DNA from: Candidatus Bathyarchaeota archaeon
GTDB taxonomy: Archaea > Thermoproteota > Bathyarchaeia > Bathyarchaeales > Bathycorpusculaceae
Assembly (NCBI GenBank): GCA_030589055.1
Contig: JAUUWK010000040.1
Coordinates: forward strand, 1 to 8,288
Length of the DNA stretch: 8,288 bases
Direction: 5' to 3'
Part shown: piece after piece, positions 1 to 6,670 of the stretch
Layout: each line of letters opens with the position of its first letter
Numbering within the stretch: the first letter of the stretch is position 1
The notes under the pieces: model-generated
The model's input: only the letters and a program-made list of their open reading frames with translations
What the model was told of the DNA's origin: nothing
Database searches by the model: none
Program-made: the position numbers and the translations under genes

Positions 1-228
1 GGCTGAGGTCGTTGGCGTTCCAACGGTGACTTCAAACTCTTTGGTTTCAGGGTCAACCTTAACCTTCACAGGAACTTTCATTCCAGCATAATCTTTGGTA
101 AGTTCATTTATTTTATTCACGATCTCTAAGACGTTTACACCCAGCGGGCCTAGAGCCGGGCCTAAGGGTGGTCCCGCTGTTGCTTGTCCTCCAGCTACGA
201 GCAGATCCACAACTTTTTTCTCACTCAT
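1..228 (-). CDS. rpl11: Large-subunit ribosomal protein L11 (uL11), N-terminal part, cut by window edge
   Basis: Reading in from 228, the 76 codons present begin MSEKKVVDLLVAGGQATAGP and continue with the PPLGPALGPLGVN motif (about residues 20-33) that defines the L11 N-terminal domain, followed by a NKINELTKDYAGMKVPV stretch. L11 forms the stalk base of the 50S subunit, where elongation factors bind. The gene runs off the left edge, so the rRNA-binding C-terminal domain is not visible. The ATG directly abuts the TAG stop of spt5, and a GGTGA ribosome-binding site lies inside the last codons of spt5, so the two are probably translationally coupled. The spt5-rpl11 order is common in archaea. 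Identification is firm. Confidence 0.97.
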   Translation of the reverse strand, partial: MSEKKVVDLLVAGGQATAGPPLGPALGPLGVNVLEIVNKINELTKDYAGMKVPVKVKVDPETKEFEVTVGTPTTSA

Positions 229-717
229 CTAAATTTCACCGCCTTCACTTTTTGTTTTTTCAACCAACTTTACGTAATCGGAGTGAACAGTTATTGGTAG
301 CGTGAAAGTTGCCTCCAACAATTCGAGTGTAACATCTTCCTTAGTCATGTCGATGCGGGTTATTTTTGCACGCATCCCCTTAAACGGTCCACCTATCACT
401 TCTACAATGTCGTTTTCACTTAATTCTTCAATTATTGGCTTTCTAATAATATACGTTTCAACTTCTGAAAAACTTACAAGACCCGGCACCCTTGACCGCA
501 CGTGTTTTATGCCTGTTATAGCTTCTTCCACAAAGTGTGGACCGTCGGCTTCTATGAAAAGGTAACCTCTTAGCGTTTCAGGGACAAGGATCGCTCTTAC
601 CGGTATCTTCTTCATTTCAATCTTTGCAGTGACAAGTTTAGCTACGTTTCTCTCCTGTCCCGTTGTTGTTCTTACAGCAAAAATTTTTGTTGCTGGCTTT
701 TCCTCGTTTTTTCCCAT
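229..717 (-). CDS. spt5: Transcription elongation factor Spt5 (NusG homologue)
   Basis: The 162-residue protein has the archaeal Spt5 layout. An NGN domain spans about residues 10-88, with the typical GYLFIEADG strand at 51-59 and a VRSRVPGLV stretch near 73-81. A single KOW domain follows at about 101-135 (ENDIVEVIGGPFKGMRAKI). Archaeal Spt5 binds the RNA polymerase clamp, usually with Spt4, raises processivity and can connect transcription with translation. It starts 12 bases after the secE stop, with an AGAAGGAAG ribosome-binding site in that gap, and its stop touches the rpl11 start. No residue or length anomaly was noticed. Confidence 0.96.
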   Translation of the reverse strand: MGKNEEKPATKIFAVRTTTGQERNVAKLVTAKIEMKKIPVRAILVPETLRGYLFIEADGPHFVEEAITGIKHVRSRVPGLVSFSEVETYIIRKPIIEELSENDIVEVIGGPFKGMRAKITRIDMTKEDVTLELLEATFTLPITVHSDYVKLVEKTKSEGGEI

Positions 718-729
718 AATTTCTTCCTT

Positions 730-912
730 CTAAGTTGGAACTGGGCCTTGTTGCAGAACCGAAGATAATAACTTAATTACAAAACCGACTAGTCCAATTG
801 CACTTATGCCTAGGAAGCATACTTTGACCGATAGCCAAAGCTCGTTTTTTCCCGGTTTTGAAGCCAACTTTAAAGTTCTTCTACATTGGGATAGGAATGA
901 CCTTACATCCAT
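730..912 (-). CDS. secE: Protein translocase subunit SecE (Sec61 gamma)
   Basis: This is a 60-residue protein with a short amphipathic, basic N-terminal helix (about 1-25, containing CRRTLKLASKPGKNE) and one hydrophobic membrane segment (about 27-52, ending GLVGFVIKLLSSVL). That is the size and plan of archaeal SecE/Sec61 gamma, which clamps the two halves of the SecY channel in the cytoplasmic membrane. Its position as first gene before spt5 and rpl11 is the classic archaeal arrangement and supports the call for such a short protein. The ATG at 912 lies only a few bases downstream of the predicted transcription start, so the message may be nearly leaderless. Confidence 0.9.
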   Translation of the reverse strand: MDVRSFLSQCRRTLKLASKPGKNELWLSVKVCFLGISAIGLVGFVIKLLSSVLQQGPVPT

Positions 913-940
913 AGTTCATCGCACACTCAACATTTCAATC

Positions 941-950
941 ATAATATAAA
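941..950 (-). promoter_or_regulatory. TATA-box promoter of secE-spt5-rpl11
   Basis: On the minus strand the bases read TTTATATTAT, a strong archaeal TATA box, preceded by GTAACG as a weak BRE candidate. The usual spacing of about 26 bases puts the transcription start near 918-921, less than 10 bases before the secE ATG at 912. The same TTTATATTA core occurs ahead of the rps19e operon. The start site is inferred from spacing only. Confidence 0.6.
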
Positions 951-1031
951 CGTTACTGTAACTGTCGGCTTTGATAGATAAGCCCGAACATTTCTATTAA
1001 CTTTTCCCTTTCACAGAGTCAAAAGCTTATC

Positions 1032-1862
1032 TCAATGTTTCGCCTTCTTGAAAGGCACACCTGTTTCCTTAAGCATTTCAACAAGCTTTAATTTGTGTTC
1101 GCCCCTTATTCCCTTCCAATCCAAAATTGTCAATTCAACCCGTTCCAACGTTCTTGCTATGCATTGCTTAAGAATCTGCAAATCTATGCTTGAAACAGCA
1201 TATTTCGGAATTATATGGCCAAAAGCAAAATCGTTTTCCAACGCTATTCTAGTGAATTTACTGTTGTAATGCGGCCCACCTATGCCAAGCACGACTTCGG
1301 CTGGGAAATCACCGAATTTTGAAACAGCCTCCATGGTTGCGCGGGCAACAGCCTCAGCCGCTTTCAAATCCTTCCATTGTTTAAGCGAGCTTCCCAACTC
1401 GGCGAACATTGTCGGCGTGTTCAATGAAGGCCCGTGGTGGGTGCACTCGTAAGAAATTTCGTAGTCAAGCTGCATCTCTTCTGTGAGGCGCATCATAGCC
1501 TTCAAAAGATCTCTCATAGCGTTTGCGGGTGAAACAGAAACTTTCCTAGGGATTCCGCCTAGCTTTGCTTCACCTAAGTTACCTGACGTATGTGTTGAAA
1601 GCGTTGGGGTTCCGCTGGCACTACTGTGTCTGGAAATGAAAACTATAAGTTCGGAGTCAGGGAATAATTCCGTCATGTTTTGTGCGTATATAGATTCGTC
1701 TCTTAAGGTTACGAGTTTAACGTCTTTACTGCCGACTTCAGTCGTGTAAATAGGGTTTCCTTGAAAATCTTCTGCTGTCTCATTGAAATTGTAGTTGTCT
1801 AAAATCTGTTTCTTAATGTTCAAGCTTGCTATATCTTTGTTTGAGGCAACGATTAAAATCAT
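1032..1862 (-). CDS. dtdA: D-aminoacyl-tRNA deacylase, archaeal DtdA/DTD2 type
   Basis: The protein hydrolyses D-amino acids from mischarged tRNAs so the tRNA can be recharged. Family motifs (276-residue numbering) are SRHSSASGTPTLSTHTSGN (77-95), ECTHHGPSLNTPTMFAELGS (139-158), GIGGPHYNSKFT (193-204) and GHIIPKYAV (215-223); the His-rich HHGP and GGPHY blocks are hallmarks of this zinc-dependent family. An in-frame TTG at 1898 would add 12 residues. I prefer the ATG at 1862 because MILIVASNKDIASLN matches the family start and an AAGGGA lies just upstream. Length is normal. It is separated from secE by 119 bases holding the secE promoter, and is divergent from the transcarbamylase gene. A 7-bp inverted repeat (977-983 with 1025-1031) follows the stop codon. 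Confidence 0.93.
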   Translation of the reverse strand: MILIVASNKDIASLNIKKQILDNYNFNETAEDFQGNPIYTTEVGSKDVKLVTLRDESIYAQNMTELFPDSELIVFISRHSSASGTPTLSTHTSGNLGEAKLGGIPRKVSVSPANAMRDLLKAMMRLTEEMQLDYEISYECTHHGPSLNTPTMFAELGSSLKQWKDLKAAEAVARATMEAVSKFGDFPAEVVLGIGGPHYNSKFTRIALENDFAFGHIIPKYAVSSIDLQILKQCIARTLERVELTILDWKGIRGEHKLKLVEMLKETGVPFKKAKH

Positions 1863-1913
1863 CTTATGTTCCCTTAATGCAAACCTAATAACTAACAACT
1901 AATGCTCCACAAA

Positions 1914-1923
1914 GCTTATAATT
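1914..1923 (+). promoter_or_regulatory. Probable TATA box of the transcarbamylase gene
   Basis: The plus strand reads GCTTATAATT preceded by ACAAA, a reasonable BRE/TATA pair. With normal spacing, transcription would begin near 1944, about 20 bases before the ATG at 1966. It lies in the 103-base gap between divergent genes. No equally clear TATA box for dtdA was found in the same gap. Confidence 0.45.
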
Positions 1924-1965
1924 GCTAAAATCGGTTGAAACTTGAAGTCTGGAAAGGGTGGAGAG

Positions 1966-2880
1966 ATGCACTTAATCGCTTTTAAGGATTTGACAGGGCA
2001 GCAGCTTATGGAAATAATCGATAAGGCTGTTGAGGTTAAGCGTAACTCAGAAAAATATTGGAGTGTGTTGGCTCGTAAATCTTTAGCCATGATTTTTCAG
2101 AAAACCTCGACGAGGACTAGGGTTTCCTTTGAGGTTGCTATGACTCAGCTTGGTGGTCACGCTCTTTACATTGATTGGAGAACAACGAATTTCGCGATAG
2201 CAGACGTTTACGATGAAAGCCAATATTTGTCGCGTAATGTTGATTGCATCATGGCGAGATTGAAGAAAAACTCTGATTTGCGAGTGATGGCTGAAGCTTC
2301 ACGTGTTCCAGTAATCAACGGATGCGACGAAAAATATCATCCAAGTCAGGCAATAGCGGATTTAATGACCATGAAAGAGAAGAAGGCCACATTAGAAGGA
2401 GTGAAACTTGTTTACATAGGCATTCACAACAACGTTTGCAATTCGCTTATTGAAGGATGCACAAAAACAGGAGTTAAAATCACCACGGTAACACCAATAT
2501 TTAACGAGCCTTCAAGAGATGATGAACTTCTCGAAAGCGCCAAAAAGACAGGATTATACGAGACTACATTGGACGTTAAGCAGGCTGTCAAAGATGCTGA
2601 TTTTGTTTACACGGATACTTGGGTTGACATGGAATTCTTCTTGAACCCTAAGTATGCTGTGGAAAAGGAGAAACGCGTCAAACTTATGATGCCGTACCAG
2701 ATAAACCGGGAACTAATGAAGGAAAGCGACGCTTATATAATGCATGACATGCCCATCCACCGAGGTTACGAAATAAGCCAAGACATGATTGAAAGCCCAA
2801 AATCCGTAATATACGAGCAAAGCGAAAACAGATTATACTCGGCTGAATCAATACTGCTAAAACTTTTGGAAAAATATTAG
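1966..2880 (+). CDS. argF: Ornithine-carbamoyltransferase-family enzyme, substrate uncertain
   Basis: This is a 304-residue transcarbamylase. The carbamoyl-phosphate loop is intact (KTSTRTRVSFE, 46-56), as are HPSQAIADLMT (125-135) and an NNVCNSLI block (155-162), so it should transfer a carbamoyl group from carbamoyl phosphate to an amine. The parts that normally hold ornithine differ: the usual DxWxSMG is DTWVDME (217-223), and the usual HCLPxHRG is HDMPIHRG (260-267). It could be a true arginine-pathway OTCase of a divergent archaeal branch or act on another amine; the symbol is therefore provisional. An in-frame TTG at 1942 would add 8 residues. The ATG at 1966 is preferred because MHLIAFKDLT matches the family start and GGTGGAG lies just before it. 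No other arginine genes are in view. Confidence 0.85.
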   Translation: MHLIAFKDLTGQQLMEIIDKAVEVKRNSEKYWSVLARKSLAMIFQKTSTRTRVSFEVAMTQLGGHALYIDWRTTNFAIADVYDESQYLSRNVDCIMARLKKNSDLRVMAEASRVPVINGCDEKYHPSQAIADLMTMKEKKATLEGVKLVYIGIHNNVCNSLIEGCTKTGVKITTVTPIFNEPSRDDELLESAKKTGLYETTLDVKQAVKDADFVYTDTWVDMEFFLNPKYAVEKEKRVKLMMPYQINRELMKESDAYIMHDMPIHRGYEISQDMIESPKSVIYEQSENRLYSAESILLKLLEKY

Positions 2881-2884
2881 CTGG

Positions 2885-3790
2885 CTATTTTAAAATCATT
2901 TCTACAAATTTTTCTGGTTCAAACTTTTCCAAGTCATCATAGTTCTGCCCGATTCCAATAAACAGAACTGGCTTTTTTGTCACATATGTAACGCTCAGCG
3001 CTGAGCCTCCTTTGACATCTGCGTCTACTTTGGTTAATATTGTTGCGTCTATTCCTACGCTCTTATGGAACTCCTCTGCTTGCATAACTGCGTCGTTCCC
3101 GGTGAGAGAGTCCACTGTTAGAATGGTCATGTCTGGATTGACTATGCGTTTGATTTTTGCAAGTTCGTTCATTAAATTTCGGTTTGTTTGTATCCTGCCT
3201 GCAGTGTCTACCAAAACAACGTTTGTCCCATGCGCTTTAGCGTGGTTTACCGTGTCGTAAGCCACAGCTGCTGGGTCACCGCCATACTTATGCTTAATCA
3301 TGCGTACGCCCAATCGTTTAGCATGCTCTTCCAACTGTTCGATGGAACCCGCCCGGTAAGTGTCGCTACAAGAGAGAACTACAGAATAACCCTTCCTTGT
3401 CAGAAATTGGGCAAGTTTGGCTATGGTTGTTGTTTTTCCAGTGCCGTTTATACCAACAAAGACTATGATGTACGGTTCTCCCTTTTTCTGTTTTTCTTCT
3501 ATAGCCATTAGCAAATCTATTTCATCATTTGCGAGCATAGTCTCTAAGAGCACTTCACGAAGATTCGCCTCCACTAGTTTCTTGCGGTCTTCAAGCCTTT
3601 TAACTTGGACTCCGCCTAAGCGTTTTTGCATTTCATCGCATATCCGCTCAGCAACAGGAAAAGCAACATCGTTTTCTATTAGGCTTAGTTTGAAGTCGGA
3701 AAGCACTGGACGCAGTTTTTCAGCTTTAAGCTCCGTCGTTGTAACCTTATTGACGAGTCTGCTTAATCCCGATTTAAGTTTCTCAAACAT
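2885..3790 (-). CDS. ftsY: Signal recognition particle receptor FtsY
   Basis: The 301-residue SRP GTPase receives ribosome-SRP complexes at the membrane and passes nascent chains to the Sec translocon. An NG architecture is visible: a helical N domain (about 1-105), then G1 GINGTGKT (113-120), DTYRAGS (143-149), G3 DTAGR (195-199), G4 TKVD within TKVDADVKGGS (253-263), and the closing GIGQNYDDLEKF (279-290). These fit FtsY rather than Ffh/SRP54, as there is no C-terminal methionine-rich M domain. It lacks the long acidic A domain of many bacterial FtsY proteins, as is usual in archaea. Its ATG overlaps the pfdA stop by 8 bases, so it is the last gene of the operon. It ends 4 bases from the convergent transcarbamylase gene. 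Confidence 0.97.
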   Translation of the reverse strand: MFEKLKSGLSRLVNKVTTTELKAEKLRPVLSDFKLSLIENDVAFPVAERICDEMQKRLGGVQVKRLEDRKKLVEANLREVLLETMLANDEIDLLMAIEEKQKKGEPYIIVFVGINGTGKTTTIAKLAQFLTRKGYSVVLSCSDTYRAGSIEQLEEHAKRLGVRMIKHKYGGDPAAVAYDTVNHAKAHGTNVVLVDTAGRIQTNRNLMNELAKIKRIVNPDMTILTVDSLTGNDAVMQAEEFHKSVGIDATILTKVDADVKGGSALSVTYVTKKPVLFIGIGQNYDDLEKFEPEKFVEMILK

Positions 3791-4229
3791 TCTTCGGCAT
3801 TGTCCCCTTTCTAAGTACAGTCACCGATTCTTCAAATTTCGCTCGGTCTTCGTTGATTTTTTGTGCAACCTGTGCAAAACGTTGCTGAAGTGCCACCTTG
3901 GTTTTTTCAAGATCTTCCAATCGCTTTTTGATTATCGCTTTTGCCTCTTTCATGGTTTTCTCGACAGAAACTCCTGCTCCTATTCCGACAATTACTCTGT
4001 CTGGATCTTGAAGGCTTGCCCTAATGTAGGAGCTGCCGCCTACTGGCACAAGAAGCTCCGAACCCTCTTCATTTTTTTTTAATCCTTCCAGAGTAGTGTT
4101 TGCGTATGTCAAGTCTGTTATGACAGCGTTCACCATGTTCGTTCTGGATTGCAGAGCTTGTGCGGTGTCTTCAAGTAAACGTATTTCAACGCTTAATCTT
4201 CGAAGCTCTTCTTCAACTTTGCTCGCCAA
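3783..4229 (-). CDS. pfdA: Prefoldin subunit alpha
   Basis: The protein is about 148 residues with two long coiled-coil helices (N-terminal heptads LASKVEEELRRLSVEIRLLE, and a C-terminal KKRLEDLEKTKVALQQRFAQ run) around a short beta-rich centre (ELLVPVGGSSYIRASLQDPD). This is the alpha prefoldin plan; two alpha and four beta subunits form the jellyfish-shaped chaperone that hands unfolded proteins to the thermosome. No ATG is available. The most upstream TTG is at 4250, but GGAG at 4239-4242 lies 9 bases before a TTG at 4229, so I chose 4229; the longer form has 155 residues. It overlaps the end of rpl18a and the start of ftsY, as in many archaeal genomes. Confidence 0.9.
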   Translation of the reverse strand: MASKVEEELRRLSVEIRLLEDTAQALQSRTNMVNAVITDLTYANTTLEGLKKNEEGSELLVPVGGSSYIRASLQDPDRVIVGIGAGVSVEKTMKEAKAIIKKRLEDLEKTKVALQQRFAQVAQKINEDRAKFEESVTVLRKGTMPKNV

Positions 4230-4470
4230 CTTTTTCTTCTCCAACAACAAGTTTTTTTAACAAAGGATTTTCTATTTCTTCTGGTGGAACTTCTTCGACC
4301 TTGATTATTTTTATGTGGAAACGTTTCACACGGTGCTTACTGCCTAATTCAGCGTAAACCTTTTCCACAGCATGCTCACTCTTGATGGCAACTACTTCCT
4401 TTTTGAAGGGAGTTTTCAAGTTTGGCTTCCGAATTTTGCCAATCACTCTGAAGACTTTGACTTCACCCAT
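4213..4470 (-). CDS. rpl18a: Large-subunit ribosomal protein L18Ae (LX, L20e)
   Basis: This 85-residue basic protein begins MGEVKVFRVIGKIRKPN and contains the PFKKEVVAIKSEHAVEKVYAEL segment and a GSKHRVKR stretch typical of archaeal LX/L18Ae, which sits on the surface of the 50S subunit. The ATG lies inside the last codons of aif6 (8-base overlap), with AAGGA upstream, and the 3' end overlaps pfdA, so expression is probably coupled. The aif6-LX-prefoldin-FtsY order is a well-known archaeal cluster and strengthens the call. Length is slightly above the typical 60-80 residues because of a short charged tail (VGEEKVGEQS). Confidence 0.92.
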   Translation of the reverse strand: MGEVKVFRVIGKIRKPNLKTPFKKEVVAIKSEHAVEKVYAELGSKHRVKRFHIKIIKVEEVPPEEIENPLLKKLVVGEEKVGEQS

Positions 4471-5143
4471 TTTCCTTCACAACATCAAAAGCTTGCCCAA
4501 TTATAAACATCTCGGGTCCCGTTGTCAACAATCCCACCACCACTGCATGACTGTTACTAATTAAACCTGTGCCAACATAAGGTATCCCACAATTAATCGT
4601 GCCCACGTCAACTGGAACTTTCAGTACATCCTCTATAAGTTTCCGCTCAGAATCCGTCAATAAAGGATGCGCCAAAACGCCTTTGTTGGATACCACAGCT
4701 AAGGATCCAACATATGGCAAGCCAGCAACTTCACCTGGTACTGCTTCAACGCCTAAGGTTTCAGAGATTTCCTTGATTTCCGATGTTTTCAATTGTGGAT
4801 CAACGATTGCACCCTTGTTGTTTGCTAAGACCATGTTTCCATAAGCCGTTTTCCTAGTTTCCATCACCGTTACGTTTCCTTCAAAAACAGATTTTAAGGC
4901 ATCGATTTCCTTGTCTTGAACAAAATGGGGCAACAGTATGCCATTCGAGTTCGCACATACAAGCACACCAGCGAGAACCGAACCGCCGATTGTTGACTGC
5001 ACCAGCTTGACCTTCAGCCATTTTCCCAATCTTTCAGCTTTCCTAGGTGGAACCCATTTTGGAACAATGACCATCGTGTCCGTGGTAAGCAAGTATACGC
5101 CTATACTTGCAGTTCCCACCAGACTGGACTGGTAAATGGCCAA
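4463..5143 (-). CDS. eif6: Translation initiation factor aIF6 (ribosome anti-association factor)
   Basis: The 226-residue protein has the internal fivefold repeat of the eIF6 pentein fold: returning NxxGxLxxP-like turns such as ANSNGILLPH, ANNKGAIVDP, SNKGVLAHPL and SNSHAVVVG. aIF6 binds uL14 and L24e on the 50S subunit and prevents premature joining with 30S. The start codon is TTG at 5143, giving a MAIYQSSLVGTASIGVY start expected for the family, with GGAG 8 bases upstream inside the end of rpl31e. Only 3 bases separate it from rpl31e, and its stop overlaps the rpl18a start. No defects were seen. Confidence 0.97.
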   Translation of the reverse strand: MAIYQSSLVGTASIGVYLLTTDTMVIVPKWVPPRKAERLGKWLKVKLVQSTIGGSVLAGVLVCANSNGILLPHFVQDKEIDALKSVFEGNVTVMETRKTAYGNMVLANNKGAIVDPQLKTSEIKEISETLGVEAVPGEVAGLPYVGSLAVVSNKGVLAHPLLTDSERKLIEDVLKVPVDVGTINCGIPYVGTGLISNSHAVVVGLLTTGPEMFIIGQAFDVVKENG

Positions 5144-5146
5144 GGA

Positions 5147-5662
5147 CTAGTCTCCTTCAGCCAAGAAAACAGTAATGTTGCCATCCTTATCCTTTGCAGC
5201 TCTCACACGAACCTTTCGAGGAGGCTTCTCTATACCCCTCCTCCAGACTCTCTCATTCACCTCGTTGCTAATGATAAGCCTTTTAGGCTCTTCCTCCTCT
5301 TCCATTTCTCCCGGCGGCTTCAACTTCATATGTCTCTTCACGAAATCCTTAATCATCTTCATAGCTCTAGGCGACCTTTTCTTAGGTGGCGCAATCCATA
5401 CTCTGCCTAGAGGAATCGTGTATATCCTCTCTTCAACAAATTCTTCTTCAACTTCTCTTCGACGTGGAGGCTTAACTTCTTCTTCAACTGTGGAAACCTC
5501 TTCTTCAGCTTCAGCTTCTACGGCTTCCTCGTCCTCTAACGCTTCAGCCGGTTCCTCTATTTCCTCTGTAACCTCTTTGGTTTCCTCAACTGCCTTCTCG
5601 GGGTGCTCTTGTTCCTCACTCTCTTCCGTTTCTTCCTCTTTTGCTTCACTTTCTTCTTCCAT
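5147..5662 (-). CDS. rpl31e: Large-subunit ribosomal protein L31e with long acidic N-terminal extension
   Basis: The C-terminal part (about residues 74-168) is a normal L31e domain: EERIYTIPLGRVW, PRAMKMIKDFVKRHMK, ISNEVNERVWRRGIEKPPRK and VRVRAAKDKDGNITVFLAE. L31e lies near the nascent-chain exit tunnel. Ahead of it are about 70 extra residues; 33 of the first 63 are Glu or Asp, making a low-complexity, surely disordered acidic arm. A second acidic insert (EMEEEEEP, 119-126) sits in a loop of the domain. The total of 171 residues compares with roughly 80-100 usually. The long start is well supported: AGGAGGA lies 8 bases before the ATG, overlapping the rpl39e stop, and no other Met occurs before residue 101. 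The extension is a real part of the reading frame. Confidence 0.93.
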   Translation of the reverse strand: MEEESEAKEEETEESEEQEHPEKAVEETKEVTEEIEEPAEALEDEEAVEAEAEEEVSTVEEEVKPPRRREVEEEFVEERIYTIPLGRVWIAPPKKRSPRAMKMIKDFVKRHMKLKPPGEMEEEEEPKRLIISNEVNERVWRRGIEKPPRKVRVRAAKDKDGNITVFLAEGD

Positions 5663-5675
5663 TAGACGACTCCTC

Positions 5676-5831
5676 CTAAGCCTTTATTTTTCTAGTTCTC
5701 CAATGCCTTCTTTTCGGATGCGTTCTGAATTTTCCACCCGTTTTGGCTATTACCCATGTTGGAACCGCTTTCCTCTGTTTTCCCGCCTTCCCTAATCTTC
5801 GCTTTTTAGCTGTAGGTTTATTTCGAGCCAA
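5676..5831 (-). CDS. rpl39e: Large-subunit ribosomal protein L39e
   Basis: Translating from TTG at 5831 gives 51 residues, exactly the normal L39e size, starting MARNKPTAKKRRLGKAGKQR and ending THPKRRHWRTRKIKA. The AVPTWVIAKTGGK core and the RTHPKRRHWR signature make it certain despite its small size. L39e is an extended, highly basic protein lining the nascent-peptide exit tunnel. The start codon lies just 1 base after the PDCD5 stop, with GGTG a few bases before it. The gene ends TAG at 5676 inside the AGGAGGA site of rpl31e, the usual archaeal neighbour. Confidence 0.97.
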   Translation of the reverse strand: MARNKPTAKKRRLGKAGKQRKAVPTWVIAKTGGKFRTHPKRRHWRTRKIKA

Positions 5832-5832
5832 T

Positions 5833-6162
5833 TCACACCCTTCTTATTTTTATTTCACGCTTACGAGCTTGTATCTGAATGAGTATCTGTTTCAGTTGCC
5901 TGTCTGTCACGGGTACTGGTATCTTTCCTTGCTGTACCAGTTGAACTAGCTGCAACTCCAACTGAGAAGTGAACTCAGGTTTAACCATTTTCAAATTCGC
6001 AAGTCTCTGTCTGGCCTCTGGCGTCAATATGCTCCTGAGCAAAGCTTGCTTCTGCAGTTCCAGTTGTTGCTGCATCTGAATATTCCTTTGCTCCTCGGCT
6101 GTCTTTCGCTGCAAATCCAAGAGTTTTCTTCTACGAATTTCCTCCAGCTCTTCCTGCGACAT
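5833..6162 (-). CDS. PDCD5-family DNA-binding protein
   Basis: The protein is 109 residues from the ATG at 6162: MSQEELEEIRRRKLLDLQRK, a Gln-rich helix (QRNIQMQQQLELQKQALLRS), then the family core ILTPEARQRLANLKMVKPE and VTDRQLKQILIQI, ending in a basic tail. This is the archaeal homologue of human PDCD5, a small three-helix-bundle protein whose exact archaeal role is unsettled; nucleic-acid binding has been reported for relatives. An ATG at 6174 would add four residues but lies upstream of GGTGG (6168-6172), which is spaced correctly for 6162, so I prefer the latter. It sits 1 base after rps19e and 1 base before rpl39e, so translation is likely coupled with both ribosomal protein genes. Confidence 0.93.
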   Translation of the reverse strand: MSQEELEEIRRRKLLDLQRKTAEEQRNIQMQQQLELQKQALLRSILTPEARQRLANLKMVKPEFTSQLELQLVQLVQQGKIPVPVTDRQLKQILIQIQARKREIKIRRV

Positions 6163-6163
6163 T

Positions 6164-6631
6164 TCAGCCACCATTCAGATACTTCGCCAGTTCGGGGATT
6201 TCCTTTACCACTTTTTCTTTCACTTCTCCAGCAATTTCCTCAAGGAGCTTTCTTCCATTCTTTGTCACTCTTCTCCCACCAGTTTTGGAGATTTCAACAA
6301 AGCCTGCGGCTTCCAACTGCTGCAAGGCTTTTCTTATTATGGCTCCACTCGCTTTGGCTGCATGCTCAGGTCTGACCCCATAATCTTTTCTTCCTCCATA
6401 CTCAGCCCTTAATCTCTCTATACCCACTGAACCGCGAACGTAAATTTTACGCAGCAGGGAGGCACATCGGATATACCACCACTCGGGGTTTTGAGGGGGT
6501 CTCTGAACATGTACACCCGTTTTTACATTACTGGCCCATGGTGGCGGATCTATTTCATCCACATTTTCCTTTAGATAGTTGGCTAATTTTTCAAGGAGTT
6601 TGAATACTGGAACATCATAAGGGGTTATCAA
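6164..6631 (-). CDS. rps19e: Small-subunit ribosomal protein S19e
   Basis: The 155-residue protein matches S19e throughout: start MITPYDVPVFKLLEKLANYL, then IDPPPWASNVKTGVH, PEWWYIRCASLLRKIYV, GSVGIERLRAEYGGRKDYG, and a C-terminal winged-helix region with GAIIRKALQQLEAAGFVE and GRRVTKNGRKLLEEIA. S19e is needed for late 30S assembly in archaea and eukaryotes. The start is TTG at 6631, supported by the exact family N-terminus and GAGGA about 9 bases upstream. It is the first gene of the operon that runs to ftsY; the promoter candidate is at 6671-6689. Confidence 0.97.
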   Translation of the reverse strand: MITPYDVPVFKLLEKLANYLKENVDEIDPPPWASNVKTGVHVQRPPQNPEWWYIRCASLLRKIYVRGSVGIERLRAEYGGRKDYGVRPEHAAKASGAIIRKALQQLEAAGFVEISKTGGRRVTKNGRKLLEEIAGEVKEKVVKEIPELAKYLNGG

Positions 6632-6670
6632 GACCTTTTATCCTCTCGCTTTTCCTTCAGTAAAATCATG

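Noticed and set aside
1942..1965. Upstream TTG start for the transcarbamylase
   Set aside because: It has no ribosome-binding site, and its extra residues encode the GGTGGAG site that serves the ATG at 1966.
3417..4082. Plus-strand frame of 221 codons opposite ftsY and pfdA
   Set aside because: It lies antisense to two certain genes, with Ser/Phe-rich low-complexity content and no family resemblance.
5175..5795. Plus-strand Ser-rich frame of 206 codons opposite rpl31e and rpl39e
   Set aside because: The serine runs are the reverse complement of the Glu-rich codons of the L31e extension. Both genes on the other strand are certain.
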